Positions 22,345-35,193 of a stretch of DNA of 64,000 bases are shown here, one piece after another. Made by a program: the position numbers and the translations under genes. Source of the stretch: Turnera subulata. Lineage: Eukaryota > Streptophyta > Magnoliopsida > Malpighiales > Passifloraceae. Positions within the stretch are counted from its first letter, which is position 1. Every line of letters starts with the position of its first letter. The notes beneath the pieces were generated by a model. The model was not told the origin of the DNA. It ran no database searches and worked only from the letters and a program-made list of their open reading frames with translations. The DNA is taken from NCBI GenBank assembly GCA_028386065.3, contig JAKUCV010001740.1, positions 62,001-126,000 on the forward strand. Direction: 5' to 3'.

Positions 22345-24442
22345 AAGAGGAGAATGAAATGATCAAGAGTCCAATGAGCCTATGTCTAGCGAGGTGCACC
22401 AAAACTAGAACAACCAGAGACTTTAATTTGTGAACAAATTCCCATTATTTCTGAGCAACCTCCTACTAAAATTCGAAGAATGTTCACTGTCAAAGGTTTT
22501 AACAGTTGGAAGAGAGTTAACTTTCGAGAAGATTGTGCATTTTTATCACATATAGGAAAAGTTCCAAACTCAGTTTACAAATCTACCGTCGAATGCTTCG
22601 AAAATTTGGAAAATCAAGCTTCTTGTATTGACAGGCTTGTGGAGAAGAAAACTTCACAAGAAGTTGCAAAAAATCGCTTGCGGCATAAAACGTCAATAGA
22701 TGCTGTCAGATGGCTTACATTCCAAGCATGTGCTTTCAGAGGAAATCGAGGTAATTTCTTGAAATGATTGAACTTTTGCATCATATTATGAGCAAGTAAG
22801 TGCAGTTATCTCGGGCAAAGCTCCACAAATACTATTTACGCATCACCCGACATTCAAAAGGAGATTTTGCAATGTTTTGCTAAAAATGTGTAAGCAGTAA
22901 TTCGTACTGATTGGCACTGCAAAATTTTGTTTAATTATTGATGAGGCGCGTGATGAATCCAGCAGAGAACATATGACTATTGGTATAAGATTTGTGGGCA
23001 AAGAAGGATTTATTCGAGAACGATTCTTGGATATAGTGCATGTACAAAAAGCAACTGCTTTAACTCTTAAAGAAGAGATTTGCACTATTTTTTCTCGTTC
23101 AGGACTTGAAGTTCAGAACATTAAAGGTCAAGGTTCCGATGGAGCTAGAAATATGAATGGAGAATGGAATGGATTACAAGCTTTGCTCCTTGAAGATTGT
23201 CCATATGCATACTATGTTCATTGCTTGGCTCACCAGTTGCAGTTAGCTCTTGTTGCTGCAGGTAAAGAAGTAACTAACATTTATACATTCTTTCATAATT
23301 TATCTTTTATTGTAAATATTGTTTCTAACTCTCCTAAGTGCAAAGATGAATTACACGCTTTGAGGGAAGCTGAGATTCAACAATTAGTTGCATATGATGA
23401 GCTTGATACAGGAAAAGGAATCCACCAAATTGGTACTTTACAACGTCTAGGTGATACTGGACGGAGTTCTCATTTTAATTCAATTTGCAGTCGTCTAAAC
23501 ATATACAGTGCCATTTGCAAACTTCTCGAGAACTCTGCCATTAAAGGATCTACATCTTCTCGACGTGGGGATGATACTTTTGCAATCAAATGCCTAAAAA
23601 CATTTGATTTTGTGTTTGACATGTTGATGGTAAAGGAAATTATGTGAATCATGCATGATCACTGCCAGGAATTGCAAAAAAAATCTCAAGACATACTAAA
23701 TACCATGCAATTGGTATCAAGTACCAAAAATTTAATCCAGAAGTTATGAGATAATGATTGGGTTTGCTTTTTAAAAGAGGTGACCACATTTAGCAATAGT
23801 CAAAATATTGAATTTCTAGACATGGATGCGTATTTCTCTGACATTATTGGTTCTCGGCGTTATAAAGATAATGTCACACTTGAGCATCATTAATGCATTG
23901 GTATATTTACTGTTGCCATCGATCACCAACTGGAAGAGTTGATAGTAGATTCATGAGCAAGGAGCTGAACTTCTTGTCCTATGTACAGCTTTGCATCCTA
24001 GTAATGCTTATAACTCATTCAATGTTTGTCACGTATGCAAACTTGTGATGCAGTTCTATCCTTAAGATTTTATTGAACAAGAGAAATCCAACTAAAGTAT
24101 CAGCTTGAGCATTACAAGATTGATGTACTCAGCCATCCAAATTTGAAGAATCTATCCACGACTGCTCACTTGTGCCATGCATTGGTAGAAACTAAAAAAT
24201 CAACAATGTTTCCTCTTGTTGATAGATTACTTCGGCTTATATTGACTCTTCCAGTATCAACAACAACTACAGAGAGAACCCTTTCTGTTATGGAACTTGT
24301 CAAAACAAGAGTTCGTAACAAGATGGAGGATGATTTTCTTGCAAATTACTTGATTGTCTACACTGAAAGAGAAATTGCTGAAAACTTTTCAACTGACCAA
24401 GATGACTTTGACAAAATGAAACTGCACAAAGTGCGATTATGA
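22345..24442 (+). pseudogene. hAT-superfamily transposase (TTF/ZMYM1-like), broken
   Basis: Cut-and-paste DNA transposase remnant of the plant hAT group annotated as 'TTF-type zinc finger with HAT dimerisation domain'. The N-terminal block (F-T-V-K-G-F-N-S-W-K-R-V-N, then R-W-L-T-F-Q-A-C-A-F-R-G, 22480-22767) is followed by the RNase H-like core. That core shows I-D-E-A-R-D-E-S at about 22940-22963, G-Q-G-S-D-G-A-R-N-M, and H-C-L-A-H-Q-L-Q-L-A-L at about 23218-23250. The insertion domain is eroded. The C-terminal dimerisation block (L-P-V-S-T-T-T-T-E-R-T-L-S) lies at 24248-24290. Frame breaks occur near 22767, 22895, 23645 and 23890-24140. The usual tryptophan in the G-D-T-x-W-G-S-H motif is missing here (G-D-T-G-R-S-S-H). 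Confidence 0.85.
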
Positions 24443-24739
24443 TAATTTTGTAATATTTTATATAAATAATAAATTTAACTTTTATTTTATTTTTACTCCA
24501 TAATATTTTTATAGCTTAACCTTTTTTTTATTTTCTCACGTAAACTTGGCCCTTCCTAACTAAGAATCCAAGATCTAACGCTAAATGGGACAGCATATGG
24601 ATCATCAATTTCAATATTTTTCATTACATATATTTTTCCTTTTCCACGTTGTCAATATGTTACTTGACAGTACTCACTAATCGTTGTTTTGTTTTGTATT
24701 AATTTTGGAAAATAATTAGAGCATCTGTTATTTTTCATG
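24443..24739. other. AT-rich junction between hAT and Helitron remnants
   Basis: No gene. A hAT 3' end would be expected here. A weak inverted-repeat candidate with 3356 was considered but is not convincing. Confidence 0.35.
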
Positions 24740-26300
24740 CATGGTGCATTCTTGTTCAATTGTCCACATGGTCCATGACCATAAATTTTTAAACTGCTTA
24801 TTAACACTGGATATTATTTTTATTTGGAATTTCTGTGGAGACATATTTATCAATTTTGTTGGGTGTATTTAATTTTGAGTCATTCTCTAACCATAATAAA
24901 ATGTGTACATGTGGTAATCCATGTTCTTGAAATTCAATTCTATATAAAAATGCCACTGTATGACCAAAATGTTTATTAATTGTGATGTCTTTAATTAAAT
25001 ATCTTAATTTTAAATGAAATATTCTACAAATATGAGAAATATGTTCTGTGTGTTTACGGTTGATACGCTGTAAGAAAATTTGTATTTCGGACCATTGAGG
25101 ATTACATGTAAGGTAATGAATAAATCAGGGCATCCAAAGGTTTTACAAATAGTCATTGCATCATGAAAATTCTGAATCATATACGAGGACTTCCTGTATA
25201 TGCATAATTTTTCTAATACAATTAGCATCTACATCTTCTTCGTAAGTAGCATCTGGAATGTCTGAGTATAATTCTGCTCTTAATTGTTTTTTATTTAACG
25301 TATATATTGTAATCAATTTTCCTCAATACATGTAAATGCATCTACAATATATTACTTTAGTAGGAGACCTCCTTATAAAAGTGTTAAACCTTCATCGTCA
25401 CGATGTTGTAATCGGAAAACATAGAATTTACACATTGTGACGCATTTTCTTTTTTTTTTTCTTAATTAGAGTTATAATAAGGTATTTCTAAGTGGAAACC
25501 ATCTTCTCCATATGGAAATAATATTGGATATTGCATGGACATAAAACTGGGATGCAAAATATTTATACGTTGAAGCTTATATGTGCGGTGTTCAACAATT
25601 ATATCACGACCGTTTTCTAAATTGTGGAAATCGTTGACAATTAGCCCAGCAATTTCTTCGCAGGCTGGGATGTTATATGCAAATATATTTGTGTTTCTAC
25701 TTGCAGTCAATCTTATTTTACTGATGTACATTTGCTATGTTTGAATCGATCACGTGCTATTTTGAATGACTTAATGAGCTCATTATGCTGAACAAACATA
25801 ATAATTAAATTTTGAATAATGAATGGGTCCAAAATGTTTGTATCTACGGTTGGGAGAAAAGTCGTCATTTTGTTTGTAATTTCATTCACAGTATCGAATA
25901 TATATAATTCAGTGTATTTGGGCTTTATGCTCTCCACAAGTACTAGTGATCCAATTCGATGAAGATTTTTTCTATCAAGACAAAAAAACATATGGTCCAT
26001 GTGATTTATTTGTATCAACATCTATTTCACCTCCTAATGATGTCATTGCAAACGATGCGTTCTACATACGGATTCACTTTTGGGATCGTTTTTGTGCATT
26101 GCTTGTTTCATCCTTCAATAAATTATGTAAAAATGGAGGAGCGGATTTCAACAATGGTAGCTTAACTTTTCCTTCTTTACAACATATGAATGCTTCAATG
26201 TGTTTATTTTTTTTTTAGATGAATTTGTTTGTTCTTCTTTCCAAAATATGACGCCACAGTATTGGCACCTACACTTTGGTTCACCGAAATCTAAATGAAT
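24740..26300 (-). pseudogene. Helitron Rep (HUH endonuclease) N-terminal region, broken
   Basis: Minus-strand blocks match the replication-initiator half of plant Helitron RepHel proteins, which nick and transfer single strands in rolling-circle transposition. In minus-strand order: a C-x-Y-C-G zinc-like start (C-R-C-Q-Y-C-G-V-I-F-W at about 26225-26275); H-R-I-G-S-L with L-Y-I-F-D-T-V-N-E-I (25713-26021); H-P-S-F-M-S-M-Q-Y-P-I-L-F-P-Y-G-E-D-G (25462-25600); D-L-F-I-T, the Helitron F-I-T-F-T-C-N-P region (about 25080-25150); and the HUH motif G-L-P-H-V-H-I-L-L-W (about 24895-24937). Stops and frameshifts separate the blocks. The PIF1-type helicase half is missing. RPA-like exons on the same strand at 0.45-3.26 kb may come from the same element. 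Confidence 0.8.
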
Positions 26301-28020
26301 TGTTGGCGATGCCATGCCTGAAAATAAATCAATTTATTAATAACTAATAAGCTAAATTAATTTTCAAGTTGGGAATTCTAATGACACTTGTTATTTTTTT
26401 AAAAGCATCTGTTGTGGAAAAGTTTACATTTTCTTGTGTTGTTGGCAGTTACAGTGATAATACGTTGTGCTAATAATTTAATGGAATCATTGGTTGTACT
26501 CTATGCTTTTCTTTCCTTTGCATGCGATTGGTTGTCCTTTTAATTTTGAAATCAATATCATTGGAAATTTTTATTTGATCTTTAACCTTTTATGCAATAA
26601 AAAGCTTTATATAACATGAATCAATATTATAATATTAATAAGAAAATATGATTTGGTAGTCAGGCATACCGGTGTGGAGGTGCAGGAAAATAACTACACA
26701 TATTCACATTTTTTTAGTAATGAATGCCTCTTCTTCTTGTTATCTGCACATATCATATGATCATATTAGTCCATCCATATATGGATTGTTAGGTAGTATT
26801 ACGGGGAAATAGAGAAATGATCCAACATGAAATATGTAAAAGTATTTAGTTGAATACAATTTTTTTGCTTTTTATATTGCTCCGCATCAGAAATAAATAA
26901 ATATTAGAAATGCAAAAGTTATAACAAAAAGCATAAAATTTTATAGTTCTTTTTATCAGTCGAAATAAATACTTTTTGTTCCATATTTAAAGTTACATCA
27001 ATAATTACAATAAATGGCCGAAAAAATAATCTCAATGATATGGATAACGTTACAACAACCAAGAAGCTCTCCCATTCATTTAGTCGTGTCTTTGTTATCA
27101 GCGGTTGCCAAATTGTAAGATATTTTTAAGTTTTGGGATTTTTAATAAATAAATGCATTAGAATTAGTTCATAGTAAAGTTTTACTTTCAAACCACTGTT
27201 AGTGCATAAGCATATTAAGATTATATTAAGAACATTGGCTACCTAAAAATTAAATTGTTAGAAAGTCCAATATACGTGAAAAGTAAAAAAGAATGATTGT
27301 TTTGCAACCTTTTTTTTCTGGATTTTGCGGTGTACTCTTGTTTTTTTTAAAACTCTTTGTTTCTATTTTAAAATAAAATCATACCACCGATAAATTGAAA
27401 AAATTAATTTTTTTATTGTACGAATGTTCCATGTGCTCATCATAGTAATATTGTCCTTGGACATTGCGGTAACATATTAGTGCTAAGAATACTTGGGCTT
27501 AATGAGGAGCTAATCAAAGGTTGCTTGTTTCTTTTTGCTATGATTCTTTTAAAAAAATTGTTAAATATATTTGTTTTAAAGATAACCTAAATTTGTTTGT
27601 TAAACATATCGTTTTTCAATTGTGTATCCTCCGTAATTCATTTCGTTCGTGTTTCTATCAACCAGAAGTTATACGCTTTAAATCTATTGGCTTAATGATG
27701 AAGCTCGATGAAATTATGAACGCAATATTAATTTTATCGTCAAGGCTAATCGACTAGCAACGAATTGTTTATGTTTTTTAAAAAATTAAATAGAAACATG
27801 TAAACCTTGTTAACAAATTTTGTTACATAGTAACATATTATTAAATTTAAACAGAGAAATTATGTTACATACCTCTTGTCCTTTTGGTGTGGCTTTTTGT
27901 TTTTCTTTTCCAGAATAATAACTTAGTTTTTATTATATGTATTCGTCAATACATTTTGAGGTAGTACTAAGTAATTTATATTGGAGAGCAAGAGGCGGTT
28001 AGTGACAAAAGATAGTTATG
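26301..28020. other. AT-rich DNA without recognisable gene
   Basis: Short frames only, none with family resemblance. Possibly the decayed 5' part of the Helitron. No terminal repeats found. Confidence 0.5.
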
Positions 28021-28029
28021 ATTGTGAAA

Positions 28030-28750
28030 AACAAAAATATGAAGTCATCTAATACTTAGGTGTACTCATCTTATAGAATCAACTTAGCTCATAGATTTGG
28101 CTCCACATATCATTGCATGTGTTCTTTTAGAGTTCAGAAACACAAAAAAAAAAATCAGTATTTTTTTTATGTGAAGTCCTTAAGTGTAGAAATTGTGGCT
28201 GTAACGTTGTAGCTTTATATTTTATATGATATAAATTGCATTTGTATTAATTAAAAATGAAATTTAAGAAAAAATATAATTTTTATTTTTTACATGGATG
28301 GATAACATGGAGAAAAAGAAACCAACTTAAATATTTTAGAGATTTTTAGTTAAGTTGTAAGTATTGGTAGATAAATATGAGGCCATCTAATGAACAAGTG
28401 TATACTTGTAATGACATCAATTCAGTCATGACTTTCCCTCCACATCTCATTCCATGTATGTCCATAGAGTCCACAAACAAAAATAAATTTATTTTTTTAC
28501 CATTACTTTTTTTTTAAGTAGTGACTAATGAAAGCTAAATATCAAGCCAAGTAGTGCACAGGTATGTACATCTAATGAGATCAACCTTGCTTTGACTTTC
28601 CCTCCATATTTCATTCCATGTGTTTCCATAGATCCACAAAGAGAATTTTCTTTTACCATTATCTTTTTTTCTAAAGTCCTTCGGTATAACTATTGTAACT
28701 GTGACGTCCTAGATTTGGTATTAATTTTTGTGGACTCATGACTATCTTTA
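28030..28750 (+). repeat. Three diverged copies of a ~200-bp repeat
   Basis: Copies at about 28070-28210, 28420-28520 and 28590-28720 share a core CTCCACAT-T-CATTCCATGTGT followed by CCATAGAG-CCACAAA and an A/T-rich tail with TTTTTTT. Spacing is uneven. The unit is not recognised; it may be a decayed satellite or MITE cluster. Confidence 0.5.
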
Positions 28751-29640
28751 TCTTATATAATACCGAATTCACTTTTATTAATAAAAAATGACTTCTTATT
28801 GGCTTAAAAAACAATACAAACCTTTATCTTTTTGGGTGGAAAGATTATAGGAGAAAAGGAATTGGAAAACTAAGATGACTCTTTATGTGAGATGTGGATA
28901 ACAATAGAGTTATCTTAAGTTGATTTTACTAATATTTGTAGTAAATAATTACATTAGTGAATTTTCGGTTAATTGTATCTTCAAGGAAATACGATTATAC
29001 TTAGACTTTAGATTCCTAGAAAAACAAAATATTAAAGAAATAAGAAATATTAATCAAATTTGGAACTGGATATTGATTAGAAAAGTAATTTTTATTTATA
29101 TACAACGTACAACTTCCATAAGATGTTCTTAGACATCTACCGGATGTCTACATGAGGTAGGTACCAAACTCCTATTTGTCTGCATTACTTAATCAAGATG
29201 AGCTTTATGATGTACTATATACATAGTACCTACAATTCATTTGACAACAAAACTGCATACAAAGGTATTTTTCCTGTGTATCTAGTATATATTTGTTTCA
29301 TATGAAACTCTTGATTTTGGTGTCTATGCTCCTGTGCCTGGCTAATTGTTCTACTGTTGCTGGAGAGTATTGTTTAGTATCCTAACAATTTCCACTAGTT
29401 CTCAATCTATGTTGATATTTGTATTAATTCTTGCATGATCAGTTTCTTGTTTTGCGACAACCGCTCTTTGCATGCATAAAACTATCTTGAGCACATCCAA
29501 AAGAGATTGGAGATGGCCTTCTTGCATATCAGTTCTATGAGTAACAATCTCTAGATCCATCTTGATGAATTCTAACCTGCCATCTAATCATTGATAGGGT
29601 TAGTTATATTATTAACTTGTATCTAAGTCACCAATCACCT
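28751..29640. other. AT-rich DNA, no gene seen
   Basis: One 70-codon frame at 28920-29132 has no recognisable similarity and a composition expected of AT-rich DNA. Confidence 0.45.
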
Positions 29641-29654
29641 ATCATACAAATTTA

Positions 29655-29828
29655 TTTTGATAATTAATACAAACAAAATAATCAAAAGAGATTGAATGCA
29701 GTAGGTACTGTATTGTTACTTGTATTCTTGCCCATGTTTGCAAATATAAACATACAATACACCGTTTTGATAATTAATACAAACAAAATAATAATAACTA
29801 AATAATTAGAAGAGATTGAATGCAACAT
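29655..29828 (+). repeat. ~60-bp direct repeat
   Basis: TTTTGATAATTAATACAAAC followed by AAAATAAT and AGAGATTGAATGCA occurs at about 29655-29703 and again at 29763-29824, the second with a short AATAACTA insertion. Confidence 0.6.
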
Positions 29829-29989
29829 ATGTTGTAGAATATTTCAAAAAGGAAAAATTGATTGGATAAAATCAAATTAGTTAAAAAGATTTTAGCAAGT
29901 CCTGTTTACCAGGTCCAAAGATACTTTAGCACTGGTCATTGTTTGTTTTCTTGGTCCAGAGGATCTTTAGCTTAACTATTTTTTTGAAT

Positions 29990-30267
29990 GTTAGAATTCT
30001 TTACCTATAAATACATTATTTCATTAGCAAACTTTACACTAAATGGAGGAGAAACACTAAGAGAAATTTGATTCCTTGTTTTTCCTTCTTCTCCTTCTAT
30101 TTGTTTACTGGTTCTTAACTGAAATTTTCTTCGTAGTCTCCGGTATCCTGCCATTTATGGTAGAAGAACCTATTGTATCCTGGGTCTTTTGGGACAGTGC
30201 CCAGCACGCCTTAGGTTATGTGCTCAGTTCCCAATTTTTCCAACAATCTGAAGGAATATTTTTTTAG
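29990..30267 (+). promoter_or_regulatory. TATA-box region, possible LTR-like fragment
   Basis: TGTTAGAATTC (about 29989) is followed by CTATAAATAC (about 30005-30014), a T/C-rich stretch and a 63-codon hydrophobic frame (30076-30267) that I do not recognise. The TG start plus TATA is reminiscent of a short Copia-type LTR, but no partner LTR was found. Confidence 0.25.
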
Positions 30268-31309
30268 TTTTCTCTTATGAAAATTGTATTTACAAAGTTC
30301 AATTTTGGTTTATGCTTTGACAAAGCTTTTGGTGGAAGAGGAACTAAAAGATGCAATAGGGAAATCAAGGTTGCACATGCGGAGGAAGTGAAAAAAAAAA
30401 AAATCTCTCGCCTGCTGAAAGGTATGTCTTTCTAATAAAAATTTGTTTTTAAGTCTTATGTGAATTCTATTCCCATTAAACATACTTATTTTTTATGGAT
30501 AGCAAAAGAAATTTATTTTTTTAGTTTAAAAATAGAAAATCCTCCTAACTCAAAATAATTAATTTTTGTTTAAGGAGATGATAATTGTATTGTCTCAAAA
30601 TTTATTTTGTGGCCAATGTGAGTCAACCAAAATTGTGTGACTCGAGGTTGTCATGTAGCCAATTTGAAAAATGACTGGTGCATGAACATGCTACATAAGT
30701 TGTAAGGAATAGTAGGAACCTTTTTGTCTTTCAGATTCTAAATTTTAAGGAATCAAGAATCTTTTTTTTCTAAAACTCACATTTGGTTTAGCCATGGCTC
30801 TTAGATCTTATGTTCATATAAATTTAATTTATCTGATATTATCGCAGAAAATTGAGATAATCTCTAGTTGGGATAATAGTAAAAATTAGACGAAACTACC
30901 CTTATGCCCCTTGTGATATCCTAAAATATTCATTTTGGGTATCATGTTATAAAATCGTCAATTTCCCCTCCAAGTTATTTGGTTTTAGTTCAATTCACCG
31001 AGCAATTATCCCTAATTTTGTTCAAATCGCCCAAAGTCAAAATTAGGCTACTGTTCCCCCAATTTGACACACGCCCGAAGCAAACGTGGAAGAGCCACCT
31101 GGCGGGTCACTCCCGGCTGGCACGCTTGGGTTCCATGACTCAATCAGAAGCTGACACGTCGCAAGTGGGACCACACTCATCCGAGCTAGGTGAACAGTGC
31201 CGTGACCAGCGACCCGACGGCCTCGAACACGTTTTTACCCGCACCGGTTCCTGCCAAATGCCCACTTTTTAGCCTACTTTTTTCCCGCCTCTCTCCCAGC
31301 CCGAATTTC
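30268..31309. other. Non-coding flank upstream of the MULE
   Basis: No recognisable gene. From about 30970 the sequence becomes richer in G+C with mixed CG sites and may be the 5' terminal region of the MuDR-like element. No matching inverted repeat was found to the right of the transposase. Confidence 0.4.
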
Positions 31310-31640
31310 GAAATTTTGTGTCGGTGGCGCTAATTTCTTTTTTACCTCTTTTTCTTTTACCATTTTATTTTTTGCTTGCAAAATTGAATTGAACTGAATT
31401 GAACTTAACTCGGCAATTAGATCTTATTTTGTTTCCGAGCTCGAATTTCAAACCTTACTTAGACCAAAAAAAAGAAAAATTTCGAACCTTACTGTCTGTC
31501 GCTTTAATTTCTTTTACCTTTTTTTCTTTTACCGGTTATTTTTTATTGACTCATTTGAACTAACTTAGTTACTTCAATGACGTTTCTTTTAGAACCAAAC
31601 TGACTTGAACTTAACTTGCTAATTAGATATGAAATACTAT
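31310..31640 (+). repeat. Diverged direct repeat of about 180 bp
   Basis: TTTCGAA-TT-TGTC-GT-GCGCTAATTTCTTTT with CTTTTACC and a later TTGAACTTAACT-GCAATTAGAT segment appears at about 31312-31420 and again at about 31483-31627. Such repeats near the end of a MULE may be subterminal transposase sites; that is inference. Confidence 0.5.
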
Positions 31641-32081
31641 TGTCCTAAGATACCATGTCCTCACCCTCCGGTGTGTTCGATGCTGGCCATTTAGTGGAGG
31701 TGAGGTTGTTTGCTGTCAGTAATCTCTTGGAAGAATGAAAATGTGGTGAATATGAGGTTGTGAGGTGCTGGGCAACTGTGTGCATGTGATATCTTTGTCG
31801 GAACATAGAAGGAGAAGGTTGATACTGAAGCGGAATCATGCACATGAGTCGTTGCTGTGGGTTGATGGTAAGTTAAAAGACGTGATAGATCTGTCTTTTA
31901 TGTTGTTGTGGGTTCTCTTATCTTTATACTGTTGTGGGTTCTGAGGTTGGCTTTTGACAACAATGTGGTCCACGTGTGGACCACCCGCTGCCTTTTCTTT
32001 ATTGTTTGTGTTGTGGAAGTGTGTGTACTGCCTGAAACAGTGTTAATGGTAACTGTAGCTAAACTTGGATAGAATAAAATA
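31641..32081. other. Leader of the MuDR-like element
   Basis: No gene. GT-rich sequence directly before the transposase reading frame. Confidence 0.35.
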
Positions 32082-35000
32082 TTGGTTGGGCTTACATTGA
32101 TGTCTTTGTTTCTGTGTTTGCTTGTGGCAGTAATGGCTTACATAATTATAATAAAGTACGATGTTGGTTTTGTTGAGAAGGCGAGAAATATGGTGTATGT
32201 GGGTGGTAAGATGGCAACGTACGAGTACAAGAATATTGAGACATTAGACTTTAACACGTTTCGGGGTCGAGTGGAAAATGAATTGTGGTTCCCAAATGTA
32301 TCTGGAATTCGGGGAAAGCAAAAGGCTTGATAGGGTTACCGTGGGAAAATATTTTTACCAAGTTCAAACGCTTTTTGAAAAAACACGAGTGCATTGAGGT
32401 GTTTTTGGACCACAGGGCAGCTATTGCTGGAGCATATGAGGTAGAGGTTGGTGGAGTTGAAGTAAATGCTGGTGCGCCAATGGAGGCAGAGTTTGGGGTT
32501 CAAGAATCAGTACATATTGTAAGAGAAGTGGTGGTTGACTGGCATTTAATTGCTGAATCCAGGGTAGTTGAAGCGCAACCAAGTGCACCCCATATTGGAG
32601 ACTCATTCTCCAATGTTGTAGATTCATTACAGTATGATAGGTGATCGACTAGAAATTCCAGAGGATAGCAACTTTGGAGAAGCACTTTGGGAAGCTTCCA
32701 TATTTACTGTTGATTGTAGTCCCGTGGTTGCGGGTGCGAATTCAGGTGTTGACAGGGCTAGTTGCAGTAGGGCCTTGGATTTCCATGGTCCATATGAAGA
32801 GGTAAACGGTATTGCTGATTGCCATGAGGAGTTAAATGGTGCTGGTGATTGCGAGGAGAATGAGGAACTGTCTATTTGTGATGGTGATGAGGATGATGAC
32901 AAGGCACGGGATGCTAGGGTCCAAGCAAGGGAAATTTTCAAAAAAAGAGTAATAGAAGTATTAGATCTGCATTTCGATGATGATGATGAAACCGAGGAAG
33001 ATGGCGATGGCGGTGGTGATGAAGGCGTAGAAGGAAGGGGGAAAGTTCCTGGGTATGCGAGTGGTGAATGTGACTCTGAAGAGCTAGTAAGCATGGTTGG
33101 TAGTGATGACGAGCATCTAGATGAAGAAGATGATGGGCCGAAGGTTGTTCCGTCAACCTTAAAGGAGTATAAAAACAGTACTGTTGAATGTCCTGATTGG
33201 TTTGTGGGTATGCTATTTGAGAACATTAACCAACTAAAAGATGCAGTGAGAATACATAGAATCAAGAAAGGTGTTGCAATCAAATTCTACCGTAATGATA
33301 GGGACAAACTACGGGTTGTTTGTAAGCCCGGATGTCCATGGGTGCTACATGTAAGTGAAAATGGTCAGAGAACTTTGCAGGTGGAACTTACCATCCCCAG
33401 CATACCTGTTGTAGGACAAACAAGGTGCGGGTTGTGAGAAACAATGGTTGTTGCAAGGTTGATGAAAGATAGAATTATTGTGCATCCCCATTTGACGCGT
33501 GATCAGATTTAAGACTTCTGTAGGAATGAGCTACTGATACATGTGTCTCTGTCAGTGTGCTAGTGGGTGTAAAAGGAAGTTTTCAGTGACTATAATGCAT
33601 CGTATAGGGAAGAATATGCTGCACCGTACAGTTATCAACAAGAGTTATTGTTTAGAAGTGCAGGGAGCACGGTGGTGATCAAGGCAAACAATGATGATCC
33701 ATATAACCCAAGGTTCATGAGGATTTACATTTGCTTTGCAGCTTGCAAAGAGGGGTGGAAAGCTGACTGTAGGCCAATCATAGGGCTTGATAAGTGTTTC
33801 CTAAGGGACATTTGTAAAGGACAACTCCTCTGTGCCGTTGTTGAGACGGAAACAATCAAATATTTCCAATTGACTGGTGCATGGTGGAGGTGGAGAACTA
33901 TTCTGGTTGGCGATGGTTCATTGAGCATCTTATTCCTGACATAGACATACAACATGATGGGCGTGGACTTTCCTTGCTGTCAGACATGCATAATGTATGG
34001 TCTTATTGTCATGATTTTGTTAAGATTACATTCATAACTTGCAAATAATTATTGTGCGGTGTGTTATGATTATGATGCAGTCCCTTTATTCCATTGAATT
34101 CCTCCTTTTGTGGTCTGTCAGTCATTGCTTTTGTATTCTCCAACACCGTAGTTGAGGACTGCATGTGTTAATTTTATTCTTTGGATGTGCCCGTTGTACT
34201 AATTGATGGGTACTTTTCTTAGGGAGTTGTTTCTGTGGTGGCGGATGTTTTGCCACGAAGAAAGAGCGTAGAATGCGTGCTAGACACATTTATGCAAACT
34301 AGCAGAAGAAGTGGAAGGTCTTAGACAATAGAAATCATTTCTGGAGTGCAAGAAGTACTTATGTCCAAGACTTTGTAGGGAAGCTGGGAGATCTTGATAA
34401 GTTAGGTATTGGATGTGTTGATGAATTAATTCAACCTTATCCGCCTTGGACATGGTGCAGAGCTTACTTTTCTACAAAAATTAAGTGTGATAGTATTGAC
34501 AACATTTCCGAGACGTTCAATTCGTGGATATTGAGAACCAGAAGCAAACCTATCATCTCCATGTTGGAGGAGATAAGGGTTGTGATAATGAATCGACTCC
34601 GATGGAAAAGGAGGAGGGCTGAAACTTGGGGAGACGGGGATACAACAGTTAGAATTCAACAAATATTAGATAAGAATAAAAAAACTTCATTCAATTGGAA
34701 CGTTGAAATCAATGGCACACATGAGTATGAGGTGAAGTTGGGAGAGGACCAACATCCGATGGATTTTCAAAATGTGACGTGTTCCTGTAGGGCATGGCTG
34801 CTTTCTGAAATTCCTTGTGCACATGTTGTAACTGCTATATATCATGCGAGGAAAGTTCCAGAGGACTATGTCAACCGTTGGTATAGAAAGGGTACATATG
34901 CAGCAAGCTATAAACACTCTCTAGGAGGAATCAAGGGAAAGGAGTACTGGCCATTGACTGATGACAAACCAATGCTGACAACGGCTATTAGGCTGATGCT

Positions 35001-35193
35001 TGGAAGGTTGAAAAAGACCAGGAAGAAAGACAAAGAAGAGCCAAAGAAGATGGGAAAATTGGGCAGCAGCGGGGAGACCAAGAAATGCACCAAATGTCGG
35101 AAGAAGGATCATAATAGGAGAACATGTCGACTAGGAGGACATGAGGTTACGGGAGATGGCACACAACATCAGGTCAGCTCTGAAATTGGCTAA
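32082..35193 (+). pseudogene. MuDR/MULE transposase, broken
   Basis: Transposase of the plant Mutator superfamily. The N-terminal PB1-like domain lies at 32137-32310 (K-M-A-T-Y-E-Y-K-N-I-E-T-L-D). A long acidic linker (D-D-D-D-E-T-E-E-D-G-D) follows. The MuDR DNA-binding domain is at 33200-33365 (F-E-N-I-N-Q-L-K-D-A-V-R, with C-K-P-G-C-P-W). The DDE catalytic core starts at 33735-33800 (A-C-K-E-G-W-K-A-D-C-R-P-I-I-G-L-D) and continues to L-S-L-L-S-D near 33975. A SWIM zinc finger (C-S-C-x9-C-x-H, about 34780-34825) and a zinc knuckle (C-T-K-C-x6-R-R-T-C, about 35085-35122) end it. Frame breaks occur near 32330, 33437-33640, 33880 and 33955-34250, and an intron-like gap follows the second Asp. 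The last 220 codons (34531-35193) are open. Confidence 0.9.

Noticed and set aside
30076..30267. Small membrane-protein gene after a TATA box
   Set aside because: 63 codons, no similarity, in T-rich DNA where hydrophobic frames are expected by chance.
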